From Marinobacterium sp. (GTDB lineage: Bacteria > Pseudomonadota > Gammaproteobacteria > Pseudomonadales > Balneatricaceae), in the NCBI GenBank assembly GCA_030602245.1, contig JAUWAC010000005.1, forward strand, positions 98,199-162,198: a DNA stretch of 64,000 nucleotides, read 5' to 3'. A program made the translations under genes and the position numbers. Shown piece by piece: positions 41,707-50,019 of the stretch (positions within the stretch are counted from its first letter, which is position 1; the number at the start of each line of letters is the position of its first letter). A model generated the notes under the pieces. That model made no database searches. It was not told the origin of the DNA and saw nothing but the letters and a program-made list of their open reading frames with translations.

Positions 41707-42585
41707 TTACCAGTTGATGGTGGTCAGAAATTCGCGCAGGGCTTCGCCGGTTTCGGCGTGACGCAGCCCCAGTGCCACATTGGCCTGCAACAGACCGGCC
41801 TTGTTGCCGCAGTCATAGACGCGGCCACGCATATTGAACGCTTCCAGCGGGGCTTCGTGGGTCAGCGTCAGCAGCGCGTCGGTGAGCTGAATCTCGCCGC
41901 CGGCCCCCGGCTGGGTCTCCTGCAGCAGCTGCATGACCCGCGCGGGCAGGATGTAGCGGCCGACGATGGCAAGGTTGGACGGTGCATCCTCGGCAGCAGG
42001 TTTTTCGACCATGCCGCGAATCTCGGCCGCCTCGCCGGGGCCCACCGGCACACCGCCGCAATCGACGATGCCGTAGCGCTGGACCTGCTCCTGCGGCACC
42101 GACTCAACCATGATCTGCCCCTTGCCGGTGGCGCGGTAGCGCTCGGCCATGGCGGTCAGGTCGCGCTGGCCATCCGGATTGTCGATCACCATGTCGGGGA
42201 GGATCACGGCAAAGTCTTCATCACCAACCACATGTTTGGCACAGAGCACCGCGTGGCCAAGCCCCAGCGCCTGCGGCTGGCGTACAGAGACGATCTCGAC
42301 ATCGTCGGGCAGGGTGTCGTTCACGGCGGCGCGCAGGTCGTGCTTGCCCTTGCGGGTCAGCTCATGTTCGAGTTCGTAGTGATGGTCGAAATGGTCTTCG
42401 ATCGCCTGCTTGCCGCTGCGGGTGACCAGAATGATCTCGCGAAAACCGGCTTCAATCGCCTCTTCGACGACATGCTGAATGACCGGCTTGTCGACGACGG
42501 TCAGCATCTCCTTGGGGATAGCCTTACTGGCCGGCAGCACCCGGGTACCGAGGCCTGCGACGGGAATGACAACCTTGCTGAGCAT
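41707..42585 (-). CDS. galU: UTP--glucose-1-phosphate uridylyltransferase
   Basis: Makes UDP-glucose. 292 residues with the nucleotide-binding start VIPVAGLGTRVLPASKAIPKEML, KPVIQHVVEEA and the substrate-region FAVILPDMVID. ATG 42585 (AGGAG, 3-7 bases upstream) gives MLSKVVIPVAG; a longer frame beginning 11 codons upstream is unlikely. First gene after the palindromic terminator of the mrp operon, then pgi and the dehydrogenase-like gene, a typical sugar-nucleotide group. Confidence 0.96.
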   Translation of the reverse strand: MLSKVVIPVAGLGTRVLPASKAIPKEMLTVVDKPVIQHVVEEAIEAGFREIILVTRSGKQAIEDHFDHHYELEHELTRKGKHDLRAAVNDTLPDDVEIVSVRQPQALGLGHAVLCAKHVVGDEDFAVILPDMVIDNPDGQRDLTAMAERYRATGKGQIMVESVPQEQVQRYGIVDCGGVPVGPGEAAEIRGMVEKPAAEDAPSNLAIVGRYILPARVMQLLQETQPGAGGEIQLTDALLTLTHEAPLEAFNMRGRVYDCGNKAGLLQANVALGLRHAETGEALREFLTTINW

Positions 42586-42630
42586 GACTCCTGATCCTCT
42601 CTCGCTGCTGCTGTTCAAGCCACCATACCA

Positions 42631-42685
42631 GAAAAAAGGGGACAGACCCCTATTTCGGAGAAATAGGGGTCTGTCCCCTTTTTTC
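42631..42685. terminator. Perfect 26-bp palindrome between mrpG and galU
   Basis: Arms 42631-42656 and 42660-42685 are exact reverse complements with a 3-base loop. The core GGGGACAGACCCC with A6/T6 tails makes a terminator that works on both strands. It would end the mrp transcript. The GGGGACAGACCCC/GGGGTCTGTCCCC word is common between genes in several gammaproteobacteria, so this may also be a REP-like mobile unit (inference). Confidence 0.85.
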
Positions 42686-42719
42686 CGAGGGAAAGCGATC
42701 GCCGCCGGCCGCAGGCTGA

Positions 42720-43097
42720 TTAGCGCTCATCCTCGTTCAGCGGCGGCGCTTCGCGCTTGCGCGCGGCTTCCGTCAGCGGCTTGCCGGCGGTGCGCTTGAG
42801 CATGCGCACCTTATGGTGCAGCGCGGTTTTCGCCATCATGTGGGCGCTGACCGGCGCCGTAATCAGCAGGAACAGGGTGATCAGCAGCTCATGGACGATG
42901 ACCCCGTTGCCTGCGACGAAAAAGTAGATCATCGAGGCGATCAGCAGGCCGGCAAGCCCCAGTGTTGTGGCCTTGGTCGGCGCGTGCAGACGGGTGTAGA
43001 AATCCGGCAGGCGCAGCAGGCCGAACGACCCGAGCAGGACAAAGGCACCGCCGAACAGCAGGAAACAGGAGATAATGATCTCGACAGTCGGGTTCAT
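42720..43097 (-). CDS. mrpG: Mrp Na+/H+ antiporter subunit G
   Basis: 125 residues, three helices, with the MnhG/PhaG signature GSFGLLRLPDFYTRLHAPTKATTLG. Small subunit of the Mrp complex that couples Na+ export to H+ entry. A basic and acidic C-terminal tail of about 30 residues is longer than usual. Last gene of the operon. Confidence 0.93.
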   Translation of the reverse strand: MNPTVEIIISCFLLFGGAFVLLGSFGLLRLPDFYTRLHAPTKATTLGLAGLLIASMIYFFVAGNGVIVHELLITLFLLITAPVSAHMMAKTALHHKVRMLKRTAGKPLTEAARKREAPPLNEDER

Positions 43098-43106
43098 GGC
43101 GCTCTC

Positions 43107-43376
43107 CTATTCGATGATATCGCCGCGCAGCAGGTATTTGCACAGCGCTGCGGTGCTGACGAAGCCCAGCATCGCGATCAGCAGTGCACCCTCGAAATAG
43201 AGCAGCGAGCCCTTGTGCAGCCCGAACAGCAGAATCAGGCCGATGCTGTTGATATACAGCGTATCCAGCGCCAGGATCCGATCGGACAGATCGGGCCCGG
43301 ATAAAAGACGAATCAGGTTCATCACCAGCGCGATACAGATCATGACGCTGACGATCACAATGGCGGTATTCAGCAT
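43107..43376 (-). CDS. mrpF: Mrp Na+/H+ antiporter subunit F
   Basis: 89 residues, three helices; LLSGPDLSDRILALDTLYINSIGLILL is the MnhF signature with the conserved Asp residues in the membrane. ATG 43376 begins MLNTAIVIVSV and overlaps the 3' end of mrpE by 7 bases; longer readings cross into mrpE. Confidence 0.93.
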   Translation of the reverse strand: MLNTAIVIVSVMICIALVMNLIRLLSGPDLSDRILALDTLYINSIGLILLFGLHKGSLLYFEGALLIAMLGFVSTAALCKYLLRGDIIE

Positions 43377-43873
43377 CCGAAAATCTCCTTGATCGGCGCC
43401 TCGTAGCGCGACTTGATCTGCGCGATCAGTGCAGCCTCGTCCTCCAGATGCAGGGCGTGGATATAGAGCCACTTGCGGTCTTCGGAGACCTCGGCGCTGA
43501 CGGTACCCGGTGTCAGCGAAATGGTGCTGGCCAGAATCGTGATCGGCAGCGCACCCTCGACATCCAGCGGGATGGCGACAAACGCCGGTTGCAGCCGACG
43601 GGTCGGGCCGAGCACGCGCATCGCCACCTCAAAGTTGGCGACCAGAATGTCCCAGAGCACCCGTCCGACGTAGCGCACCGCGGCCCAGTGCCGTACCACC
43701 CGCGGCTGGGGTGCCTGCGTCGGCGCGATCAGCAGCGGGATCGTCAGGGCCAGTACGGCTCCGAGCAGAATGTGGCCCGGTGCCAGCGTGTTGTTGAGCA
43801 GCAGCCAGACCACGAACAGGATCAGGCTCTGAGCCGGCATCGGCAGCCAGCCGGTCGGAGAGGAAAGCTTCAT
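43370..43873 (-). CDS. mrpE: Mrp Na+/H+ antiporter subunit E
   Basis: 167 residues with helices near the N-terminus (SLILFVVWLLLNNTLAPGHILLGAVLALTIPLLI) and the conserved middle ISLTPGTVSAEVSEDRKWLYIHAL. Needed for assembly of the Mrp complex. Overlaps mrpD (ATGA) and mrpF. Confidence 0.93.
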   Translation of the reverse strand: MKLSSPTGWLPMPAQSLILFVVWLLLNNTLAPGHILLGAVLALTIPLLIAPTQAPQPRVVRHWAAVRYVGRVLWDILVANFEVAMRVLGPTRRLQPAFVAIPLDVEGALPITILASTISLTPGTVSAEVSEDRKWLYIHALHLEDEAALIAQIKSRYEAPIKEIFGC

Positions 43874-45381
43874 TGCCCGGTACCTCCTGGCAGCAACGGC
43901 TCAAGTGCGCGGCTCATGCCGTGCAGCTGGGTCGCGGTGTCATAGGTGTATTCCGAGATCGGGCCGCCGAAGATCACCAGCAGCGGCGAAGTGGCAAGCA
44001 GCAGGATGACGGCGGCCAGCTGCAGTTTGGAGACGCGTTCGCACGCATCCGGCTCGCGGCTGATATTCCAGAACAGCGTGGTGCCGGCGCGGCTCATCGC
44101 GATCAGCGCGGCCAGACTGCCGACCAGTACCGTCGGGAACAGCCACGCGGCTTCATAGGCGATATCCGCGGCCTGCAGTACCAGCGCCTTGCCGACAAAA
44201 CCGGAGAACGGTGGCAGGCCGACGATCGCCATGGCGCCGATAAAGTAGATCACGCCCAGCAGCTTCGGCTGGCACATGCGACGCGCCGTGACAAAACGGT
44301 CTTCCGCCTTGCCGCGCTGCTGACGGATCATGTCCGCCAGCAGGAACAGGCCGCCGGTCACGAGCGTCGAGTGCACCAGATAGTAGAGCAGTGCGCCGGT
44401 GGCTTCGGTGGTCGACATCGCAACGCCGGCGATCAGCGTGCCGATCGACATGACGACAAGGTGGCCGGTGAGCTGGCGCAGGCTGTGCGCCGACAGGGCG
44501 CCGATGGTGGCAATGATCAGCGTCGCGATCGCCAGCGGCCAGAGCCAGGGTGTCGCGATGCCCGCCAACGCGCCCGCTTCTTCACCGAACACGACCGTAA
44601 ACACGCGCAGGATGCTGTAGACGCCGACCTTGGTCAGCACGGCGAACAGCGCCGCAACCGGCGCGCTCGCGGCCGAGTAGGCCCGCGGCAGCCAGAACTG
44701 CAGCGGCAGGATCGCAGCCTTGAGGCCGAACACGACCAGCAGCAGCAGGGCGCCGGTGCTGGCGATGGTCTGCTCGGTGGGTTCGAGCTGGCCGATCTTC
44801 GCTGCCAGATCGGCGATGTTGAGGGTGCCGACGGTGCCGTAGAGGATGCCGAGTGCGAACAGGAACAGCGACGAACCGACCAGGTTCAGTGCGACGTAGT
44901 GCACGCTCGCCTTGGTTTTCTGCTTGCCGCCGGCATGGATCAGCAGGGCGTAAGAGGCGATCAGCAGCACCTCAAAGAAGACGAACAGGTTGAAAATGTC
45001 GCCGGTCAGGAATGCGCCGTTGATCCCCATCACCTGAAACATGAACAGCGGATGGAAGTATTTGCCGTTGCGATCATCGCCGGCACAGGCGTACAGCATC
45101 GCTGCCAGACCGAGCAGCGATGTCAGCAGCAGCATCATCGTCGACAGGCGGTCCGCGACCAGCACGATGCCGAAGGGCGGCTGCCAGTCGCCGAGCACAT
45201 ACAGCTCGATCTCGCCGCTGCCGGCCTGTGCCAGCAGGCGCGCGCTGACCAGCAGCAGCAGCCCCAGCGTTACCAGTGACAGGGTGCGCTGCCGTGACAG
45301 CTCGTTACCGACCGGCGGCAGCAGCATCACCACGCCGGCCAGCAGAGGCAGAAGAATCGGCAGAATTGCCAGGTGCTCCAT
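43870..45381 (-). CDS. mrpD: Mrp Na+/H+ antiporter subunit D
   Basis: 503 residues, about 14 helices, related to complex I subunits NuoM/NuoN. Includes GDIFNLFVFFEVLLIASYALL with the membrane Glu, and KAAILPLQFWLPRAYSAASAPVAALFAVLTKVGVY with conserved Lys. One of the two ion-translocating subunits. One base-pair gap to mrpC. Confidence 0.95.
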   Translation of the reverse strand: MEHLAILPILLPLLAGVVMLLPPVGNELSRQRTLSLVTLGLLLLVSARLLAQAGSGEIELYVLGDWQPPFGIVLVADRLSTMMLLLTSLLGLAAMLYACAGDDRNGKYFHPLFMFQVMGINGAFLTGDIFNLFVFFEVLLIASYALLIHAGGKQKTKASVHYVALNLVGSSLFLFALGILYGTVGTLNIADLAAKIGQLEPTEQTIASTGALLLLVVFGLKAAILPLQFWLPRAYSAASAPVAALFAVLTKVGVYSILRVFTVVFGEEAGALAGIATPWLWPLAIATLIIATIGALSAHSLRQLTGHLVVMSIGTLIAGVAMSTTEATGALLYYLVHSTLVTGGLFLLADMIRQQRGKAEDRFVTARRMCQPKLLGVIYFIGAMAIVGLPPFSGFVGKALVLQAADIAYEAAWLFPTVLVGSLAALIAMSRAGTTLFWNISREPDACERVSKLQLAAVILLLATSPLLVIFGGPISEYTYDTATQLHGMSRALEPLLPGGTGQ

Positions 45382-45744
45382 TTACGCCTTCTCCCTCGGT
45401 TGCGCCGATTCCGGCTGCGCCGGCAGGCGCCCATCCACATGATCGTTACCCAGGTCGGCCCGGGCGCGCATCGCCAGAATCACGACGAACGCGGTCATCG
45501 CAAAGCCGATCACGATAGCGGTCAGGACCAGTGCCTGTGGCAGCGGATCGGTGTAGTTCTCTGCCGTTTTCTGCAACACCGCGGCGTCCTGCACATTGAG
45601 GCGGCCGCTGGCGAACAGGAACAGGTTGACGGCGTAGGAGAGCATCGTCAGACCTATCACAACGGGGAAGGTGCGACCGCGCAGCGTCAGGAAGATGCCG
45701 CAGGCGGTCAGAATGCCGACGCAAAGTGCGTAGACCATCTCCAT
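45382..45744 (-). CDS. mrpC: Mrp Na+/H+ antiporter subunit C
   Basis: 120 residues, three helices, NuoK-like: YALCVGILTACGIFLTLRGRTFPVVIGLTMLSYAVNLFLF, then DPLPQALVLTAIVIGFAMTAFVVIL. Follows mrpAB by one base. Confidence 0.95.
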   Translation of the reverse strand: MEMVYALCVGILTACGIFLTLRGRTFPVVIGLTMLSYAVNLFLFASGRLNVQDAAVLQKTAENYTDPLPQALVLTAIVIGFAMTAFVVILAMRARADLGNDHVDGRLPAQPESAQPREKA

Positions 45745-45745
45745 A

Positions 45746-48541
45746 TCAGGTTTCCTCCTGGTGCACGGGGCGTTCGGGGGTGGTCAGCTTGCCGAGGTTG
45801 GCGAGGATCAGCAGCGTGGCGCCGACCACGGTCAGATAGACGCCGAGATCGAACAGCATGGCGCTGGCCAGCTCGATCTCACCAATCAGCGGCAGATGGA
45901 AGTAGTCGAACCAGCTGGTCAGGAACGGGCGCCCGAACAGCCAGGAACCCAGCCCCGTCAGTGTCGCAATCAACAGGCCGGCGCCGATCATCCACTGGTA
46001 GTTCAGACGCAGACGATCCTTGATGAACTCGACGCCGTGGGCGATGTACTGCTGGATGATCGCCACCGCCGTGATCAGGCCGGCGATAAAGCCGCCGCCC
46101 GGCAGGTTATGACCGCGCAGGAAGATATACACCGATACCAGCAGTGCCAGCGGCAGCAGCAGCTGCGATACCACCGACAGGATCATCGGATGGCGGTCGC
46201 TCGACCAGGCGCGGCCGCGCTCATCGCCTGACGGCATGAACAGACGCATACGGTTGATCAGCTTGAAGATACCCAGTGCCGCGATGCCGAGCACGGTGAT
46301 CTCACCCAGCGTATCGAAGCCACGGAAGTCGACCAGAATGACGTTGACCACGTTGGTGCCGCCGCCACCGGTTTTCGAGTTGGCGAGGAAGAAGTCGGAA
46401 ATGGTCGCATGCGGGCGCGTCATCAGCGCATAGCACAGGGTGCCGACGATACCGCCGATCATCGCCGCGATGCCGAGATCGCGCATCACCTGATGGGGGC
46501 TGGATTCCTTCGGCGTGCGCTGCGGCAGGAAGAACAGCGCCAGCATCAGCAGGATGATCGTGACCACCTCGACCGAGAGCTGGGTCAGGGCCAGATCCGG
46601 CGCCGAGAAACGTGCGAACGCCACCGACACGATCAGACCGACGATCGACAGCGTCAGCAGCGCGATCATCCGCTTGCGGTGCCAGATCACCGTCGCCACC
46701 GCGCCCAACACCAGCAGGATGGCGCCGGTGATGACGACACCGTCGGCCGGGATCGTGTCACGCGTACCGGCGGTCTGGTTCAGTGCCATCATCGGCGCGG
46801 CGAGCAACGTGATGGTGAACAGCAGCATGAACAGCAGGTAGCGCTGCAGCGATGAGTTGTCGATAAACATGTAGAGCCGCCCGCACCAGGCGATCAGCTG
46901 CTTCATCGCGCGCTCGAACACCTCCTTGGCGTCCGCCTCGGGGAACTGCGCCTGGAACTGGAACAGCACCTTGCGGTTGTAATAGATCGCAAGCCCGCCG
47001 ATCAGCGCCAGTACACTCATCGCCAACGGCAGGTTCAGGCCGTGCCAGATCGCCAGACTGTACTCCGGTACCACGCCCTGCAGCACGGCGGCGGAGGCGC
47101 TGTAGAGCAGGTCGCCGATCACATAGCCGGGCAGGATGCCGACCAGCAGACAGAGTGCCACCAGAATTTCCACCGGCAGTTTCATGTAGCGCGGCGGCTC
47201 GTGCGGCGTTTTCGGCAGATCGATCGGCTCGCCGTTGAAGAACACGTCGTGGATGAAGCGCAGTGAGTAGGCCACCGAGAAGACGGCGCCGCAGGTCGCC
47301 AGTACCGGTACGATCCACGACAGCGAGCCCAGGGTGCTCTGATGCAGCGTCTCGGCGAAGAACATCTCTTTCGACAGGAAACCGTTCAGCAGCGGCACCC
47401 CGGCCATCGACAGCGCAGCCACCATCGCCAGCGTCGCGGTATAAGGCATGTATTTCCACAGACCGTTGAGCTTGCGCATATCGCGCGAGCCGGACTCGTG
47501 GTCGATGATGCCGGCGGCCATGAACAGCGAGGCCTTGAAGGTCGCATGGTTGATGATATGGAACACCGCAGCCACCGCGGCAAGCTTGGTATCCATGCCC
47601 AGCAGCAGGGTAATGAGGCCCAGATGACTGACGGTGGAGTACGCCAGCAGGCCCTTGAGGTCATGCTTGAACAGCGCGAAATAGGCGCCCATCAGCAGGG
47701 TCGCAAGGCCGGTCAGGCTGACGATCAGGAACCACATGTCGGTGCCGGAGAGCAGCGGGTAGAACCGCGCCATCAGGAAAATGCCGGCCTTGACCATGGT
47801 TGCAGAGTGCAAGTAAGCACTGACCGGTGTCGGCGCCGCCATCGCATGCGGCAGCCAGAAATGGAATGGGAACTGTGCCGACTTGGTAAAGGCACCGAGC
47901 AGGACCAGAATCAGAATCGCCGGATAATAGCCGGATTCGCGGACCTGAATCGTGTGCGCCAGCACCTCGTCGAGGTTGTAGCTGCCGACGACCTGCCCGA
48001 TCAGCAGGATGCCGGCCAGCAGCGCCAGGCCACCGGCGCCGGTTACGGTCAGTGCCATGCGGGCACCGCGGCGGGCTTCCTGTTTGTGCGACCAGAAGCT
48101 GATCAGCAGGAACGAACTGATACTGGTCAACTCCCAGAACACCCAGAGCTGAATCAGGTTGTTGGACAGCACGATGCCCAGCATCGCCGTCATGAACAGG
48201 ATCAGGAAGCTGTAAAAGCGTCCCATCGAATCCTTCGGCGACAGATAGTAGCGGGCATACAGAATGATCAGCAGGCCGATGCCGAGGATCAACAGCGCGA
48301 ACAGCAGCCCCAGTCCGTCGAGCCGGAAGGCCAGATCCAGTTGCAACATCGGAATCCAGGGCAGGCTGCTCTTGATCGTCTGGCCGGCCAGCACGCCCGG
48401 TGCCAGATTCAGCACGATCAACAGCGCCGCCGCCGGCAGAGTCGCCGTCATCCAGGCGCAGGCCGTCCGCCCAAAGCGTTCGGTCAGAAGCGGCACCAGG
48501 GTGCCGATCAGGGGCAGCAGTGGTACCCAAAGCAGGTTCAT
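45746..48541 (-). CDS. mrpA: Fused Mrp Na+/H+ antiporter subunits A and B
   Basis: 931 residues. The first about 600 are the NuoL-like MrpA core ([66 protein letters not shown]). The rest carries the MrpA C-terminal helices fused to MrpB ([48 protein letters not shown]). Group 2 Mrp operons of proteobacteria (PhaAB type) have this fusion, so six genes encode the seven-subunit complex, as here. AGGAG precedes ATG by about 11 bases. Confidence 0.95.
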   Translation of the reverse strand: MNLLWVPLLPLIGTLVPLLTERFGRTACAWMTATLPAAALLIVLNLAPGVLAGQTIKSSLPWIPMLQLDLAFRLDGLGLLFALLILGIGLLIILYARYYLSPKDSMGRFYSFLILFMTAMLGIVLSNNLIQLWVFWELTSISSFLLISFWSHKQEARRGARMALTVTGAGGLALLAGILLIGQVVGSYNLDEVLAHTIQVRESGYYPAILILVLLGAFTKSAQFPFHFWLPHAMAAPTPVSAYLHSATMVKAGIFLMARFYPLLSGTDMWFLIVSLTGLATLLMGAYFALFKHDLKGLLAYSTVSHLGLITLLLGMDTKLAAVAAVFHIINHATFKASLFMAAGIIDHESGSRDMRKLNGLWKYMPYTATLAMVAALSMAGVPLLNGFLSKEMFFAETLHQSTLGSLSWIVPVLATCGAVFSVAYSLRFIHDVFFNGEPIDLPKTPHEPPRYMKLPVEILVALCLLVGILPGYVIGDLLYSASAAVLQGVVPEYSLAIWHGLNLPLAMSVLALIGGLAIYYNRKVLFQFQAQFPEADAKEVFERAMKQLIAWCGRLYMFIDNSSLQRYLLFMLLFTITLLAAPMMALNQTAGTRDTIPADGVVITGAILLVLGAVATVIWHRKRMIALLTLSIVGLIVSVAFARFSAPDLALTQLSVEVVTIILLMLALFFLPQRTPKESSPHQVMRDLGIAAMIGGIVGTLCYALMTRPHATISDFFLANSKTGGGGTNVVNVILVDFRGFDTLGEITVLGIAALGIFKLINRMRLFMPSGDERGRAWSSDRHPMILSVVSQLLLPLALLVSVYIFLRGHNLPGGGFIAGLITAVAIIQQYIAHGVEFIKDRLRLNYQWMIGAGLLIATLTGLGSWLFGRPFLTSWFDYFHLPLIGEIELASAMLFDLGVYLTVVGATLLILANLGKLTTPERPVHQEET

Positions 48542-48584
48542 GGCAGGGGATAACTCCTGTCAGTCGCGCTATAAATGTTTCGGG

Positions 48585-48612
48585 AGTGTATCACGCCTCA
48601 CAAGGCGGCCAA
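48585..48612 (-). promoter_or_regulatory. Candidate sigma-70 promoter of the mrp operon
   Basis: On the minus strand TTGGCC (48612-48607), 16 bases, TACACT (48590-48585), four of six matches at each box, 44 bases upstream of the mrpA start. The rest of the 240-base gap up to rfaH shows nothing I can identify with confidence. Confidence 0.35.
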
Positions 48613-48781
48613 TATTTATAACGACTTACCCATACCGAGTCCAACCTGTCCGCGTCTGTCTCGACCACGCCGAAGCGTGCGGCGTTGGACATTCGGTCGC
48701 TGCCGGGGTTCAGGGTGCATCCAGGCAGGTTTGGCAGGTACGCAGCCAGCGTGTGCAGCGATCATTGCAGCCGGAGGCGGG

Positions 48782-49270
48782 TCAGCGAATGACGCCCAGC
48801 TCGACCGACACCTTCTGCCATCGCCCCAACAGCTCAAGCAACAGAAACGCCCGCTGCTCGCCGTCGTACTCGACGAACACCGCGTCCAGCCCCTTGAATG
48901 GCCCTTCGGTAATCGCCACCGTCTGATTCGGCTTCAGACGCTGCTCCGGCTCCTGATCGGTACGCAGCTTCTGCCGCAGCGCCTCGATCACCTCATGCGG
49001 CACCACCGCCGGCGTGTTGCCGAACGTAATCAGCCGCGCGACCCCGCGGGTCGAGCGAATCGGCCGCCAGTTACTCTCGACCTCCGACAGCCAGATAAAC
49101 AGATAGCCGGGAAACAGCGGCTCGACCACCTCAACACGCTTGCCGCGTTTGATCTTTTCCACTGTGATCTGCGGAAAAAACAGGTCATATCCCTGGTTTT
49201 CAAGCTCCGCGCAGGCCCGCGCTGCCTGCCCCGGCTTTGACTGCACCACGTACCAGTTGTAGCCAGACAT
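48782..49270 (-). CDS. rfaH: Transcription antiterminator RfaH (NusG paralogue)
   Basis: Operon-specific elongation factor of 162 residues: NusG N-terminal domain (YNWYVVQSKPGQAARACAELENQGYDLFFPQIT ... VEPLFPGYLFIWL) and a KOW domain (TVAITEGPFKGLDAVFVEYDGEQRAFLLLELLG). It binds the ops element in the non-template DNA of a paused polymerase and then blocks Rho-dependent termination; in E. coli it serves LPS, capsule and toxin operons. ATG 49270 has GGAGAGGAGC upstream. It is divergent from an operon leader with an exact ops site 148 bases away, so its target is next door. Confidence 0.92.
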   Translation of the reverse strand: MSGYNWYVVQSKPGQAARACAELENQGYDLFFPQITVEKIKRGKRVEVVEPLFPGYLFIWLSEVESNWRPIRSTRGVARLITFGNTPAVVPHEVIEALRQKLRTDQEPEQRLKPNQTVAITEGPFKGLDAVFVEYDGEQRAFLLLELLGRWQKVSVELGVIR

Positions 49271-49301
49271 GCTCCTCTCCCTGAGTATCAACCCACGGCG
49301 T

Positions 49302-49307
49302 ATTATA
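49302..49307 (-). promoter_or_regulatory. -10 box of the rfaH promoter
   Basis: On the minus strand CTCTATAATACG contains a perfect TATAAT, 32 bases before the rfaH start. The -35 region (TTCTGG at 17 bases) is poor, so strength is uncertain. On the plus strand TACAAT at 49352-49357 is a candidate -10 for the ops-led operon, also with no good -35. Confidence 0.4.
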
Positions 49308-49417
49308 GAGGGCTACAGATGGCACCAGAAGTTTTGTACCATTAGCGCCCCTACAATTTGGTCCCGGCACGGAGCGCCGGTCCGCGGGTTTGAGGAGTGC
49401 CCGACATGTAACCTCCG

Positions 49418-49430
49418 GGCGGTAGCGTGC
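49418..49430 (+). promoter_or_regulatory. ops element (RfaH loading site, JUMPstart-like)
   Basis: GGCGGTAGCGTGC is identical to the E. coli ops core. The bases before it, TGTAACCTCCGG, partly resemble the preceding part of the JUMPstart sequence. It lies in the 5' leader 27 bases before the DUF4160 start, on the strand of the polysaccharide genes and beside rfaH. Transcription should pause here and recruit RfaH. Confidence 0.92.
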
Positions 49431-49456
49431 CTGAAACAGACCTCAAGGATGAGATA

Positions 49457-49723
49457 ATGCCGGTTCTATCTGTTTTCTTCGGGATAGTCGTGCGGATGTG
49501 GCATGACGACCATCCGCCGCCCCATATACATGTCGAGTATCAAGGGTTCGAAGCGCTGGTTGAAATCACCTCGGGCGAAGTGAGACAAGGCTCATTGCCC
49601 CGAAAGGCGGCTGCTATAGTTAAAGAGTGGTGTGCCACGCACCAGACTGAGTTGCTGAGGAACTGGGAACGCGCTCAGCACTTTGAACCTTTGGAGCGTA
49701 TCAGGGGAGCAGACTATGATTAA
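49457..49723 (+). CDS. DUF4160 protein
   Basis: 88 residues with the family hallmark MWHDDHPPPHIHVEYQG and LPRKAAAIVKEWCATHQTELLRNWERA. DUF4160 is nearly always paired with DUF2442, as here, and the pair has been suggested to be toxin-antitoxin-like; this is not proven to my knowledge. ATG 49457 follows AAGGATGAG. The first gene after ops, with ordinary rather than low GC, so it probably came in separately from the sugar genes. Confidence 0.82.
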   Translation: MPVLSVFFGIVVRMWHDDHPPPHIHVEYQGFEALVEITSGEVRQGSLPRKAAAIVKEWCATHQTELLRNWERAQHFEPLERIRGADYD

Positions 49724-49967
49724 GATCCTACGTGCCTCATACCGGACGCAGAACGACATAAGGCTCGAGTTCTCCGACGGCGTGACCGCAACCTTCGACC
49801 TGCAGAAGTATCTCGACGAACACCAGGGATCGCTACTGAGCCCTCTGCATGATGCGACGTATGCTCAGCGACTGTTCATCGACTGCGGCGCTCTCTGTTG
49901 GCCCCACGGGCTGGAACTCTCACCGGCAAGACTTTACGAGTATACCCACGCAAAAAAGGTTGCGTGA
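49716..49967 (+). CDS. DUF2442 protein
   Basis: 83 residues; RLEFSDGVTATFDLQKYLDEHQGSLLSPLHD and the end FIDCGALCWPHGLELSPARLYE are the DUF2442 pattern. Overlaps the DUF4160 gene by 8 bases, so translation is coupled. Partner of DUF4160; related domains bind DNA-mimicking or ribosome partners only by conjecture, so no function is assigned. Confidence 0.85.
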   Translation: MIKILRASYRTQNDIRLEFSDGVTATFDLQKYLDEHQGSLLSPLHDATYAQRLFIDCGALCWPHGLELSPARLYEYTHAKKVA

Positions 49968-50019
49968 CGGGCTTAGATAGAAATACACGTGAAGAAAGCT
50001 GACGGCAAAGGACCTGCCA

